A stretch of DNA of 60,000 nt from Lineus longissimus (lineage: Eukaryota > Nemertea > Pilidiophora > Heteronemertea > Lineidae). The position numbers were made by a program, and so were the translations under genes. Shown piece by piece: positions 12,601-20,595 of the stretch. The stretch spans positions 17,316,437-17,376,436 of the forward strand of contig NC_088313.1 in the NCBI RefSeq assembly GCF_910592395.1, read 5' to 3'. Each line of letters starts with the position of its first letter. Position 1 is the stretch's first letter. Below the pieces are notes generated by a model. That model was given only the letters and a program-made list of their open reading frames with translations. It searched no databases and was not told the origin of the DNA.

Positions 12601-15600
12601 CTTCAATTCGATATTCCGTATCTGATTATTGTCTGCTTTTCCGTCCAGTTTGGCTTTTATAATTGCCGTCAGCGTTTCGTTCCAGTTGGAATCCGTGATT
12701 TTTACGCCACAAGATGCATTCGTAAGATCACGCCCTTCCCAGCCAATCACAGCCTGTGGAATGATTTGGCCCGATCCGCATCCAATATCCCTGGGTGTTT
12801 TGGGTATGGTGACTGAAACGCGCATGTCACAATCCTGGGTTGCGTTACAACCACAGAAAAACCGAGGTGGGAGGTTGAATTTGAAGTCCACTTTACCGGC
12901 ACTGCCACCTTCTTCGATTGTGATCTTGTCTGGTGTGATCAGCTGGAGAAAAAAAATTAACCAGGTACCACGCCATGTTGCTTGGGATCCGAATAGACCA
13001 TTACAAAAACCTACCGGGCGAACAAGAAGCACGCCCGTAAATAGGCTACGTCAATCTTGCTGCAACGCAAATCTATGATGGCCGGGTCTATTTGGCAAGC
13101 CGCTCGCCGAACAGGCATCTTTTTTTGTCCTGTTTGGAGAGCCGCTTGCCAAACAGCACTAAAGAGCCACCCTGTTCGGCCAGCCGGACTTGCCAAACAG
13201 GTAAAAAATCTACCCTGTTTGGCGAGCTGGAGACTTTACTTTAATATTAATTAGTTCGGCTCTCCATTCAGGACAAGAAAAAGTCGCTGTTTGGTAAGCC
13301 GGGCTTGCCAAGTAGTCACTTCCATCTATTTATTACATTTCTGGCGTCTGTTATCGCTTATTCATGCAGCTACAATGTATGGGTAATGCAAACGTTCCAT
13401 GATTTAGAGAAGCTCAAAACCAACATAGCTACTATGGTAATACTCCTTCAAAGATAATGTCAAATTATATACACATCCCACTGTAGAATCTTTGGTATAA
13501 CGTACCTCCACCTCTGGTTGCAGAGTAAAACTGTATCTCGGAGGACTCTTCTCATCCAAGCAGATCGAAGAAAAACATGTGCGCACTTTGCAGCGAAGAT
13601 TCTAGAATGAAATTATCGTTGAAAATTTGAATTCAAGATATGAATTATCTTAGGTTTGTCTCGGTACGCTTTCTTACACGTTGTTTGGACTAACTGTTAA
13701 TCACCCTTCACTATCTCTATCCTGAACTAGCGACGTTCGACGCCACCAAAATACTCTCTTAGATGAGGAACGAGAGAACTGATAGCAACACAAGGGTGGA
13801 GGCCATCTACGTGGTGACAGGAGAAGACGACGAAACCGCATGAAGTAGGAGAAGGTTCTTAAGAGGGACCCGCTGCGAGTGTTGGCGTGCCCTTCCAATT
13901 GACAGAAGCAGTTGGAGGAATGTAGTTGAACTGGTGGTGAGATTGTCGGTATAAATACCAGATGATGATGATGACGATGACGATAACGATGACGAAGACG
14001 ACGACGACGACGACGATGATATGGAACGAGGCACTTCTGACTTTGAACTTGCCGGACTCAGAAATTGGCCGTTTACCGGAAGAGCCACACCACACGATTT
14101 TTGCACATTTACACGTTGTAGTACCTTTACATGTGGTCCCAATCTCGTCATTGGTTCTTTCAGGTTGCACTTACCGAATTAATGTTCATCCGGCCATTCA
14201 ATATCTCTTCCGTCAGTACGCTAACACCGCCTACTTCAGTCACACTGTCTTTATGTATAACTGCACCATCCAGGATCCATTCCACTTCATAGTTGACCAA
14301 ACGGTCTTTAACGTAAGGCATTTCACAGTTAACATCAACGGGTGCCTGGACGCCATCCTTCGGGTCTTTCATGGATACGGTGAGCTTTGGGTCAGCGGTC
14401 ATTTCGGGAAAACCTGGTGGTAAGCAATGAGGTATTATTGTAAGAAGTGACTACTTGGCAAGCCCGGCTTACCAAACAGCGACTTTTTCTTGTCCTGAAT
14501 GGAGAGCCGAACTCATAAATATATAAAAGTAAAGTCTCCAGCTCGCCAAACAGGGTAGATTTTTTACCTGTTTGGCAAGCCCGGCTGGCCGAACAGGGTG
14601 GCTTTTTAGTGCTGTTTGGCAAGCGGCTCTCCAAACAGGACAAAAAAAGATGCCTGTTCTGCGAGCGGCTTGCCAAATAGACCCGGCCATTATTGTAATG
14701 CATTAACTCATCAAGAGGCGCGATAGGCTATGCTTAGGCCATCACATAGCTGCGAAAGCAACACCAATGAAATACCTCCCCTTAATTTCATAATATACTC
14801 TCCTTGCGCTTTCTGGTTTTGCTTTGGTGAAACATAGTTACTGGAGCAAGTATATATATCTAGCGATTTTGTACGATGGGCTCTGGTGTAAAGAATATGG
14901 CTAGTTTGGTTACATCCGTGCAATTAACTGCAATTAACTGCAAAAGACGGCTACATGCCGGCTCGTCATTGTCAATTTAAAAATGATGCACATGGTAATT
15001 GCCAATAGCTATTACGATTATAACGAAAAATACCTTTCACGACTTCGAGTTCCGTCAAAATCTCAAGATCTACTTCCCAGAAATCGGTTCCCTCAATCAA
15101 AATGTCCGTCTCCACGATATCTCGTTTCCTCCTCGTGGTCCCCGCGGATCTCCCAAAGTACATGTTCGTCACTGCAGATGTCTGAACGTTCCGGACTTCT
15201 GTCGTCACATTCTGTTTCACCTTGTCTCCATCAATGTAGACTTCGAGCAGACCTGAACCTTCTTTCTTCCAAAACATTTGGAATTTATGCCATGTTTGGT
15301 TCTTCAAGGGTTCCGATATCGCCATGGTCCATTTAGCTCTTTTAGTGCTGGCCACGAAGTAGAATGTTCCCGATTTCCTGTAGATTGCCACACCGTAGGA
15401 GTCTGCCAGGTCTCCTCCACTGCTCAAGACGTACATGTCCCTATTCGATTCGAATTTTACATAAAGGGAGATACCAATTCCGTACGAGCACAGTTCCAGA
15501 TCACCCATGCACTTATCTCGCCAGTTCCCTAAATCGACGTATTGTGACGCGGTGTCGATGGTAAGAGTCTTTCCGATGACACCGTCCTGTATTGTGACAT

Positions 15601-18600
15601 TACCGCTTACTTGGTAGGTCCCGGACGCGGTGAACAGGGTGTCGCCCGTGAGATTGAAGAAGGTCAAATCGTAGTGGTTTATTGTCTGTCCTTAAGAAGA
15701 TGGAAATGGAATCAATAATTTTTGGTGACAAATGGCACGGAAAATGGGTCAGTTATGAACACCCTGATAGACTTTATCATGTGGCATTTCTATTTAGATG
15801 GTTTTAAGAGATTATTTACTGGAAGTGTTCTAATATCATATAAAATTTTCAATTTGCGAGTCGAAGTAATTCAAACGAAAATGACGGTTATTGTGAGATG
15901 GGGGATTCTGTGCTGTATTATAGATGTGCATGTGCACTTATTACAACAAAGATCGGTTAATTCGTGGCTCTTGGCGGTTGTTGTACTTACTTGTGAGCTC
16001 GCACTGCCTCCCAGCATACCCATGCTTACAGATGCATTTGTGTGTATTGGTGTTGCAGTTGGCACCGTTCAGACATGGGGGAGTGCACCCTTCAATGCGA
16101 AAAAGTGTATTAGGTATTAAATTAGGTTACTGAGATACTAAGTTAGACTGCAATAACTGAAATGGTAATGAAAATCAGCCGAAACTTACTTAAAAATATC
16201 CGGGAGTAACTTAAAAACGTTTCAAAAGACTCTCCTTCGATAATTTTTACTGCTTTCTTACTTTTTGGGTATGCGGGCTCATGGTCCACCTGGTCAACTC
16301 ACCGTTTGGGTCGCATCCGTATAATTCGAGCCTCACGCACGGGGAATCGCCCATGTATGCGAACATGTAAACACGGAGTTTTTTTGTATATATTGGGCTC
16401 CCGAGGCGAGTCTTGAAATCATTAGTAGCATTGGCTGCGGTTATATACTGCAAAATTATGAATTGAGAAAGAAAATAATTTCATTGCATCAAACAATGCA
16501 TCCATGTATATGCAATCAATACTTCAGCAGTACGTGTGTGATAATTGGACTGTTCGTTTCTGTGTGTTCTCCTGTTGGGATAATAGAAAATAGACCCTTC
16601 CGCGTATTCAAAACCGGAGGAGTTCCATTTTAATGTTAGATTGTGGTGCTTTAATTTGAATTAGATGGTGTTACTATCATAACATACCGTAGGCTTAGAA
16701 GGATCGGTTCCAAATTCTTTGTACTTGACGAAAGTCGTTTTACCGTTTTCTTCATACTCCAGCCAGTAAGTTGCGACATAACTTAAGGCCTGTGTGGCGT
16801 TAGGTCCACGATGTGGCTTTTGGGTTAGAACTCTTGTGATGCCCATTGGCTGCGGAAAGGCAATCTGATAGAAACTACCTTTACCCGGCTGACCGCTGGC
16901 GGGGCACCAACCACCAAAATCTTGATCTGAAAATTTAAACATTTCAGTTTATGTATGGACATAGCGTAGTCATTGCATCATTGCTGATGTGTTTTAAATC
17001 GACTGATCTCATATTGAGTTGTTTAAAAAAGGTACTATTCCAATCTGAACTAACATATAAACTGTGATATTGACTATGGCGAGTCGAGTTACCAATCAAC
17101 ACAGAAGCCCATCCGACCAATTCACTTCGGAAAGCAAATTATTGACATTCAATGTCCCAAAAGTCATCTCGTCTCATCTTCCAGTGACTGCACTATTGTC
17201 TGGTGAGATTGATAAAAATTTCATTTCTGGTTGGATGCAATGACCGCAAGTCACTTCGATTTTGCTTTCGACCACTCGCCCGTCTTGATTTTCTTGGCGG
17301 TCTATTTTTCGCTTGTTGGGGAGGATGATAATCGGTAGAGTGCTAACCTGTACAACAATCATATCGACCCATAGACACATCAGCGTTGTTAGATGATGCG
17401 CTGAGTTGACTGTCTTTGATATAACCATCCTTCATTCCAAGAGGCCACTGGCACGTGATCGGATCTATCGTTATCTCTGAAACAGAAACAGATTAATTTG
17501 AGAGGTACAAAATGTATACAACTAATTAAAAGCAATACACTCATTTTATTATCTTACTCGCAAGACTGTACGGTATCCAGCATCTTTGGCGATGGCACAC
17601 ATGCATCAGCCAGAGTTTTATTTACGGAGAGTTAGCGACTTTTGAATGTCGTATTCACGTCTGGTATAGGACAAGTTACGGATTGGTAGTCCTTGTCATC
17701 TAGAATATTTAAAAAACGTACTCGCAGTTTCACATCGAGCACCTTCGTATGCTGGTGTGCAGGTGCAAGTCCGTATTCCTGTGCAATCCCCACCATTCAG
17801 GCAGCCGTCGGGGCAAAGATCTGCAGTGAAGAATGAAGTCGGAGAACTCTTTTATTCACACAAATCGGTTATTCTAAACGACTTTGGTTGCACATTCACT
17901 CCGCAAAAGCTAAACAGATTAAAAATGTGATATATCTTTTCTCCATGAAGGTGCCCTTCTTTTTACTCATTTGAGAAATTGGAATAATCCAGTGTTTTAC
18001 CAATAGGACCAAAGTACAATAAGATCACCCGAGTTAAATATGATAACAGAATGCGACACTCTTCTTCTGCGTCTTTACTCGCTCGTGAAATGGTGACATG
18101 GTTACCAATGTAGTTAGTTACCTTACAAGGCATCGGAACTAACCACTGTTGACAAGCGCGCCAAAAGCACACTCAGCTACGCCAACAGGAAGACCAGTCC
18201 AATTGTTTCGTCGCTGTTATTTCACGTGGACACGTGCACATTTAATGTCGCCGGTGTATAGCTGATATGGAAACGAGCCCTAGTGGTATTGACATACTCC
18301 TCATAACAAAGGTTGACCGATGGATTCTTCTCCTTGGGTGAAAAGCCAGTGCTCATCATGATCTTACCTTGAGCACACTCTTACATTTTCTGGCAGTATG
18401 AAGGGCCACTTTGGTGTGCAATGAACCACCAAACAGCCCACACACACGCCGACCTTACTCACCAGTTGCTGGGCATCCGTACAGCTCGAATCTAAAGCAC
18501 GGTGACGCACCAGAAAAGTCCGTGGGTTTAAACCTAATTTTCCTCATTAGGAGAGGAGGTGTTAATTTCGACGAACTCGAAGAGGTACTCGAGTTAAAAA

Positions 18601-19924
18601 TTCCAATAAAATTCTGAAATTATAAATTCGAAACTTTTTAATGCATACTTGGTTAATAACATCAAGTGTACCGAAAAAAATTAATTCATCTATTTCACGC
18701 AGGAAATCAGTGTACTTAAGTTTATAAAGTTCGGGTTCAGCGGTTTTCTTCAAGATAAAAATGATAATGATAATCATAATAATACTAATACTATATGTAC
18801 ATGAATGAATAAATAACAAGAAAATGAAGAGATAAAAAGAGAAATGTATGAGCCTCCAACGGATGTTCAGCGTAGTACATGAAACATACAGGAAATATTG
18901 TAACGCACGACACATAATACCTCTGTGGTAAGTATACGTCATGCAAATTTTAAAAAATCGACACACATACCTTCGCTCCTGAATTGGTCCCAACTGTATA
19001 CCATTTGTCTTCTCCGCTCCTCTGGAAATCTAACTGGTAAAATTTGACATAGCCGGTGAGTCGGTTGTCTGGAGGTTGCAGGGTAAACTTCGTTAAGGCA
19101 GTCACCACGTCAAAATCTATTTGGAACCAATGATTGTCGATGCCTTGTGCACAGAACCCTCCTGGTGTCTCTGAATTGTGGCGAAGAAGATAGAAGTACG
19201 TGTACGGTCCATACAGTAAAATACGATTACCTTAACAATTTCTAGAAATCACCAATAATACCAGTACACCGGCCACAAGCTTAGTTTGTTGGGATGCGAC
19301 TACTGATATTCATGCCACCACAATTGTGGTTGATAAAATGCAACGACAAATTCATCGGGATGCTGCCTCTTTTATTAAGTTTGTGACTGTTTTTGGTTGG
19401 TTGCTTGACAAAGTCTCCTTTACTTTTGTTCGAACATTACTAAGTTTTAAGCCTTTTTTATTATGGAAGTGACTACTTGGCAAGCCCGGCTTACCAAACA
19501 GCGGCTTTTTCTTGTCCTGAATGGAGAGCCGAACTCATTAATATTAAAGTAAAGTCTCCAGCTCGCCAAAACAGGGTAGATTTTTTACCTGTTTGGCAAG
19601 CCCGGCTGGCCGAACAGGGTGGCTTTTTAGTGCTGTTTGGCAAGCGGCTCTCCAAACAGGACAAAAAAGATGCCTGTTCGGCGAGCGGCTTGCCAAATAG
19701 ACCCGGCCTTTTATTATTCATCGATTACCTCAAGGGCCTTTCAATTAATGTACGAGTTATAAGAGTTCACAGGTCCTGTAATTAGTAGTTCCTTTTCTTA
19801 CCTCCTACGCAACAACCGTATCTCGCCTTATCGAGGATAGGGTTGCCTGGTTGGTAACCGTTCGCCACCATCTGGGTGGTGTTGATGGCACCGCCGCTGG
19901 CCATGCCAAGAGCGGAGTTGCATG
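305..19924 (-). CDS. VWDE: VWDE-type multidomain extracellular protein with two tandem modules (partial at both ends)
   Basis: Thirty-six exons on the minus strand, each bounded by AG and GT, join in one consistent reading frame of about 6.4 kb of coding sequence. The domain order matches the von Willebrand factor D and EGF domain family: a Cys segment, a VWD domain opening with a NDPHM-TFDG motif and closing with GLCG, a Cys segment, an EGF, an IPT-like segment and a C-x-NG-C linker. A second laminin-G to VWD module follows. The linker exon at 6799-6913 ends in phase 1 and the first module-B exon at 6299-6451 starts in the matching phase. With no signal peptide between them, one gene is more likely than two. 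The first exon seen (19924) needs an upstream phase-1 exon that I could not find, and the last (305-413) continues left of the window. Discoidin and laminin-G domains at the N-terminal side are unlike what I recall of vertebrate VWDE. The protein is presumably secreted or cell-surface. Confidence 0.8.
1195..1270. repeat. Dispersed TTTCCCTTCTTTTTACTCATC repeat
   Basis: A block centred on CCCTTCTTTTTACTCATC with TTTCTCCATACAC before it and AATTGGCC after it. Related blocks occur near 1105-1135, 3415-3465 and 17940-17980. Unknown family, not part of an exon. Confidence 0.5.
1762..2005 (+). mobile_element. Foldback MITE copy 2
   Basis: Full-length copy. Flanks ATTTTTAAT and ATTTTGAAT match at 8 of 9 positions, consistent with an aged 9-bp target duplication. 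Intronic in VWD module B. Confidence 0.9.
3412..3468. repeat. Dispersed TTTTTACTCATC repeat, second clear copy
   Basis: TATTTCTCCATACACGTTCC then TTCTTTTTACTCATCTGTC and ATTGGCC, closely matching 1195-1270. Confidence 0.5.
3856..4484 (-). CDS. Ig-like two-Cys segment plus Cys segment, module B
   Basis: Exon 4243-4484 encodes GGGFPTINKHPNLTYE, IKFDCNLPP and VEYQVEWLSGGEVIH. Exon 3856-3948 encodes FYCQIKARYGGQCKG followed by NKFIAKIE. Both align with the module A pair at 13506-14413, with the same exon phases (1 to 0, then 0 to 0). The E-V-x-H-T/K motif after the W strand is shared. Confidence 0.7.
4805..4999 (-). CDS. Threonine-rich mucin-like linker, module B only
   Basis: A 195-nt exon, phase 1 at both ends. 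It starts VTTAAPTTTS and is dominated by Thr, Ser and Pro for about 45 residues, then ends CPSWCMG. Such a segment would be a densely O-glycosylated spacer. Module A has nothing similar between its laminin-G and Ig-like segments, so this exon was gained in B or lost in A. The acceptor follows a CTTTATCATTCCAG tract. Confidence 0.65.
5253..6451 (-). CDS. Laminin-G domain, module B
   Basis: Exons 6299-6451, 5788-6101 and 5253-5430. They encode NGWFLNGSCLDFG, then ITVSFWVKFDSIAENTYIIS with KGFAMLYRYGQLQVMFK and KWTLFEMSWH. The last carries VIIQSQTEIIQSGIFSNLMFG and closing hydrophobic strands. This is the same fold as the laminin-G domain at 15034-15690, but it is split by two introns and lacks the RRKR stretch. 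Phases 1, 0, 1 agree with both neighbours. Confidence 0.75.
6799..6913 (-). CDS. VWDE-type C-x-NG-C linker, end of module A
   Basis: A 115-nt exon encoding DQTCRINGICYKEGDDNPADP, then F-G-C and KTQWTHK. The C-x2-NG-x-C, N-P-x-D-P and late tryptophan match the linker after the IPT-like segment in VWDE proteins. It ends in phase 1 and joins cleanly to exon 6299-6451. This is the key evidence that modules A and B belong to one transcript. Confidence 0.75.
7077..7320 (-). mobile_element. Foldback MITE copy 3
   Basis: Full-length copy in reverse orientation, starting GGAAGTGAC and ending CCCGGCC. Flanks AATAGTGTCAA and AATAGTCAA suggest a target duplication altered by a 2-bp indel. Confidence 0.9.
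7508..8085 (-). CDS. EGF completion and IPT-like segment, module A
   Basis: Exon 7898-8085 completes an EGF (GICQCNSGFVGPDCS) and continues NDPPIVITIPNGGLC with a later LTCHIQSIK. Exon 7508-7747 encodes VECDFSSFRS, CTVAISNNGV, VIYIIYNPMC and ICETASGTC. Together they look like the IPT/TIG-like beta-sandwich seen after EGF in VWDE, with a strand ending in I-Y-x-P-M-C-x-x-C. Junction phases are 1, 0, 0. Confidence 0.75.
8623..10294 (-). CDS. Post-VWD cysteine-rich segments
   Basis: Exons 10131-10294, 9777-9883, 9287-9442 and 8623-8806, all in phase. They encode ICPDTSSQLPTDDEIYCEC, then KTPDFCKTPN, then YCNDYVQATAAAEKCGAI with GCIEDIK. The last encodes TWAEVAVASVKQAC and CLNDCSSKGTC. The YC...C...C-x-EDI pattern and the following W-x-EVAVASV block are what VWDE proteins carry between the VWD and the first EGF. 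The last exon contains the first cysteines of the EGF that is completed by exon 7898-8085. Confidence 0.75.
10479..12942 (-). CDS. Pre-VWD segment and VWD domain, module A
   Basis: Exons 12461-12942, 11970-12033, 11542-11748, 10971-11070 and 10479-10587. The first has the Cys-rich lead-in (FFCGCNATQDCDMRVSV) and the VWD start CQSINDPHMRTFDG. Then follow YDNMYEGEFVLYRH, a CNCAVAIKSGDDVIAIDRC core, VTLPPGNVITV with FLNVWM, and the closing GLCGSYDGNIANDL ending in S-T-S-W-R. This is a complete VWD D-domain core with the GLCG motif. The first exon is 482 nt, while module B splits the same stretch into three exons. A truncated MITE copy ends 46 bp before the 11542 exon end. Confidence 0.85.
11341..11496 (+). 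mobile_element. Foldback MITE copy 4 (3' truncated)
   Basis: Identical in start to the others but stops at GGAGACT, losing the last third including the CACTTCC end. It ends 46 bp before exon 11542-11748. Confidence 0.85.
12340..12450 (-). repeat. tRNA-like SINE fragment
   Basis: Minus strand AGTGGTAGCGTATTGG (A-box like) and GTGCGACTCCC (B-box like). It abuts the donor side of exon 12461-12942. Confidence 0.4.
13080..13323 (+). mobile_element. Foldback MITE copy 5
   Basis: Full-length. Flanks share only ATCTAT, so any target duplication is degraded. Intronic, upstream of exon 12461-12942. Confidence 0.9.
13506..14413 (-). CDS. Ig-like two-Cys segment plus Cys segment, module A
   Basis: Exon 14175-14413 encodes GFPEMTADPKLTVSM, then VNCEMPY and VNYEVEWILDG, a two-strand beta-sandwich-like pattern. 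Exon 13506-13601 encodes LRCKVRTCFSSICLDEK followed by PPRYSF. Both pair with module B exons (4243-4484 and 3856-3948) in order, phase and cysteine placement. Segments like these lie just before the VWD domain in VWDE proteins. A foldback MITE (14443-14688) lies 30 bp upstream of the first exon, and the intron between them has a trinucleotide repeat. Confidence 0.7.
13961..14020. repeat. GAT/GAC trinucleotide microsatellite
   Basis: GATGATGATGACGATGACG type repeat in the intron between the Ig-like and Cys exons of module A. Confidence 0.9.
14443..14688 (-). mobile_element. Foldback MITE copy 6
   Basis: Full-length, flanked on both sides by ATTATTGTA (14434-14442 and 14689-14697), a perfect 9-bp target duplication. 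It lies 30 bp upstream of exon 14175-14413, close to its acceptor. Confidence 0.95.
15034..15690 (-). CDS. Laminin-G / concanavalin-like domain, module A
   Basis: One 657-nt exon encodes the whole domain. It includes TASQYVDLGNW (typical strand before the first loop), ISLYVKFES, YVLSSGGDLADSYGVAIY, WHKFQMFWKK and LLEVYIDGDKV, the usual LamG beta-sandwich signatures. Several N-glycosylation sequons are present. A TTRRKRD stretch (codons at 15122-15133) is a potential furin-type cleavage site in a late loop. Module B encodes the same domain in three exons at 5253-6451, so this is either an intron-loss form or the ancestral unsplit form. The domain probably binds glycans or matrix ligands. Confidence 0.8.
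15991..16089 (-). CDS. EGF-like domain 2
   Basis: A 99-nt exon with the same length and phases as EGF domain 1. It encodes CTPPCLNGANCNTNTHKCIC, then a short loop ending G-R-Q-C, with six cysteines in EGF spacing. It has no calcium-binding consensus. It links discoidin domain 2 to the laminin-G domain. Confidence 0.85.
16303..17476 (-). CDS. Discoidin (F5/8 type C) domain 2
   Basis: Three exons (17348-17476, 16688-16926, 16303-16447). It starts CQWPLGMKDGYIKDSQLSASS, ends VRLELYGC and has the middle strand YQIAFPQPMGITRVLTQ. Phases match discoidin domain 1 exactly (1, 0, 1), so the two domains arose by exon-block duplication, although their sequences are now clearly different. Like domain 1 it is expected to be an extracellular ligand-binding beta-barrel. 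Flanking EGF exons are both phase 1. Confidence 0.85.
17722..17820 (-). CDS. EGF-like domain 1
   Basis: A single 99-nt exon, phase 1 at both ends, the classic shuffling unit for EGF domains. It encodes CPDGCLNGGDCTG followed by a C-x-C pair and a final G-A-R-C. The six-cysteine pattern C-x3-C-x5-C-x5-C-x-C-x8-C is complete. There is no D-x-D/N calcium-binding consensus at the start. It separates the two discoidin domains. Confidence 0.85.
18463..19924 (-). CDS. Discoidin (F5/8 type C) domain 1
   Basis: Three exons (19802-19924, 18971-19170, 18463-18613). The first encodes CNSALGMASGGAINTTQM, the typical start of a discoidin domain (L-G-M-x-S-G-x-I). The second carries WFQIDFDVVTALTKFTLQ, the conserved core strand region. 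The third ends in FRFELYGC, the family's closing motif (R-x-E-L-x-G-C). The paired cysteines are present. Such domains bind carbohydrate, lipid or matrix partners outside the cell. Exon phases run 1, 0, 1. The first exon begins mid-codon, so at least one further upstream exon (presumably with the signal peptide) is missing from this annotation. A foldback MITE copy (19465-19708) sits in the first intron. Confidence 0.85.
19465..19708 (-). mobile_element. Foldback MITE copy 7
   Basis: Full-length with a perfect 9-bp duplication TTTTATTAT on both sides. In the intron of discoidin domain 1. Confidence 0.95.
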
Positions 19925-20514
19925 CTGCCGAGAAAAAAGGAATCTTCATGTATTACTGAGCTATTCAAATAGTTCTAGAAAGAACGATTTACAGACAAAG
20001 TCGTTGATGGGCCTATCGATGTTTTGGGAATGCTGAAACAAGGGAACCAATTGTATCACCAATCCGTGATATCATTTGTAATTTTCTGCCCGGGATATTT
20101 GCATACTGCATTGTATGTGACTCCTTGTAGTTGAAGAAATTATCCGAAATATCCTCGTCCCACTTACATACATTGTATATCGTTGACCTTTATATTATTT
20201 GGCCCACGCAATCTGGACCAGAACCACATTATCGCCGACAACTCATTGTTCCTGTCAGTTGACCAACTAGGATTGATCCACATATTATGTGATTATCCAT
20301 TGATCCACATCTCTCAAGTGATCGATAAATATCTTTGTTTGGGCCATGTCAACAAAGCGACGAGAGACTAAAACACACATCGAAGTTATTGTTGATTCTT
20401 TATATTAGTTTAGTTCCTTAATTTCGCCAACCTCCCTTAGACCACAGGAAATACCCAACGTTTTTGAGTGTAAGTAGTACGAAGTTTGAGATCTGACGAA
20501 AATTTGGATTTTCA

Positions 20515-20595
20515 ACTTCACTAACGCGACCACCCCGGTAACGCAACCATTCAACCTCGGTCCCATGAGTGGTTGTGTTACCGGGGTTCCACTGC
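20515..20595. repeat. Fragment of a dispersed CAGTGGAACCCC element, inverse copy
   Basis: Contains CCTCGGTCCCATGAGTGG and ends GGGGTTCCACTG, matching 39597-39665 on the opposite strand. In the divergent intergenic region. Confidence 0.6.

Noticed and set aside
13807-14423. Ser-rich and Met/Thr-rich open frames
   Set aside because: Products of an intronic GAT/GAC repeat between two well-supported minus-strand exons.
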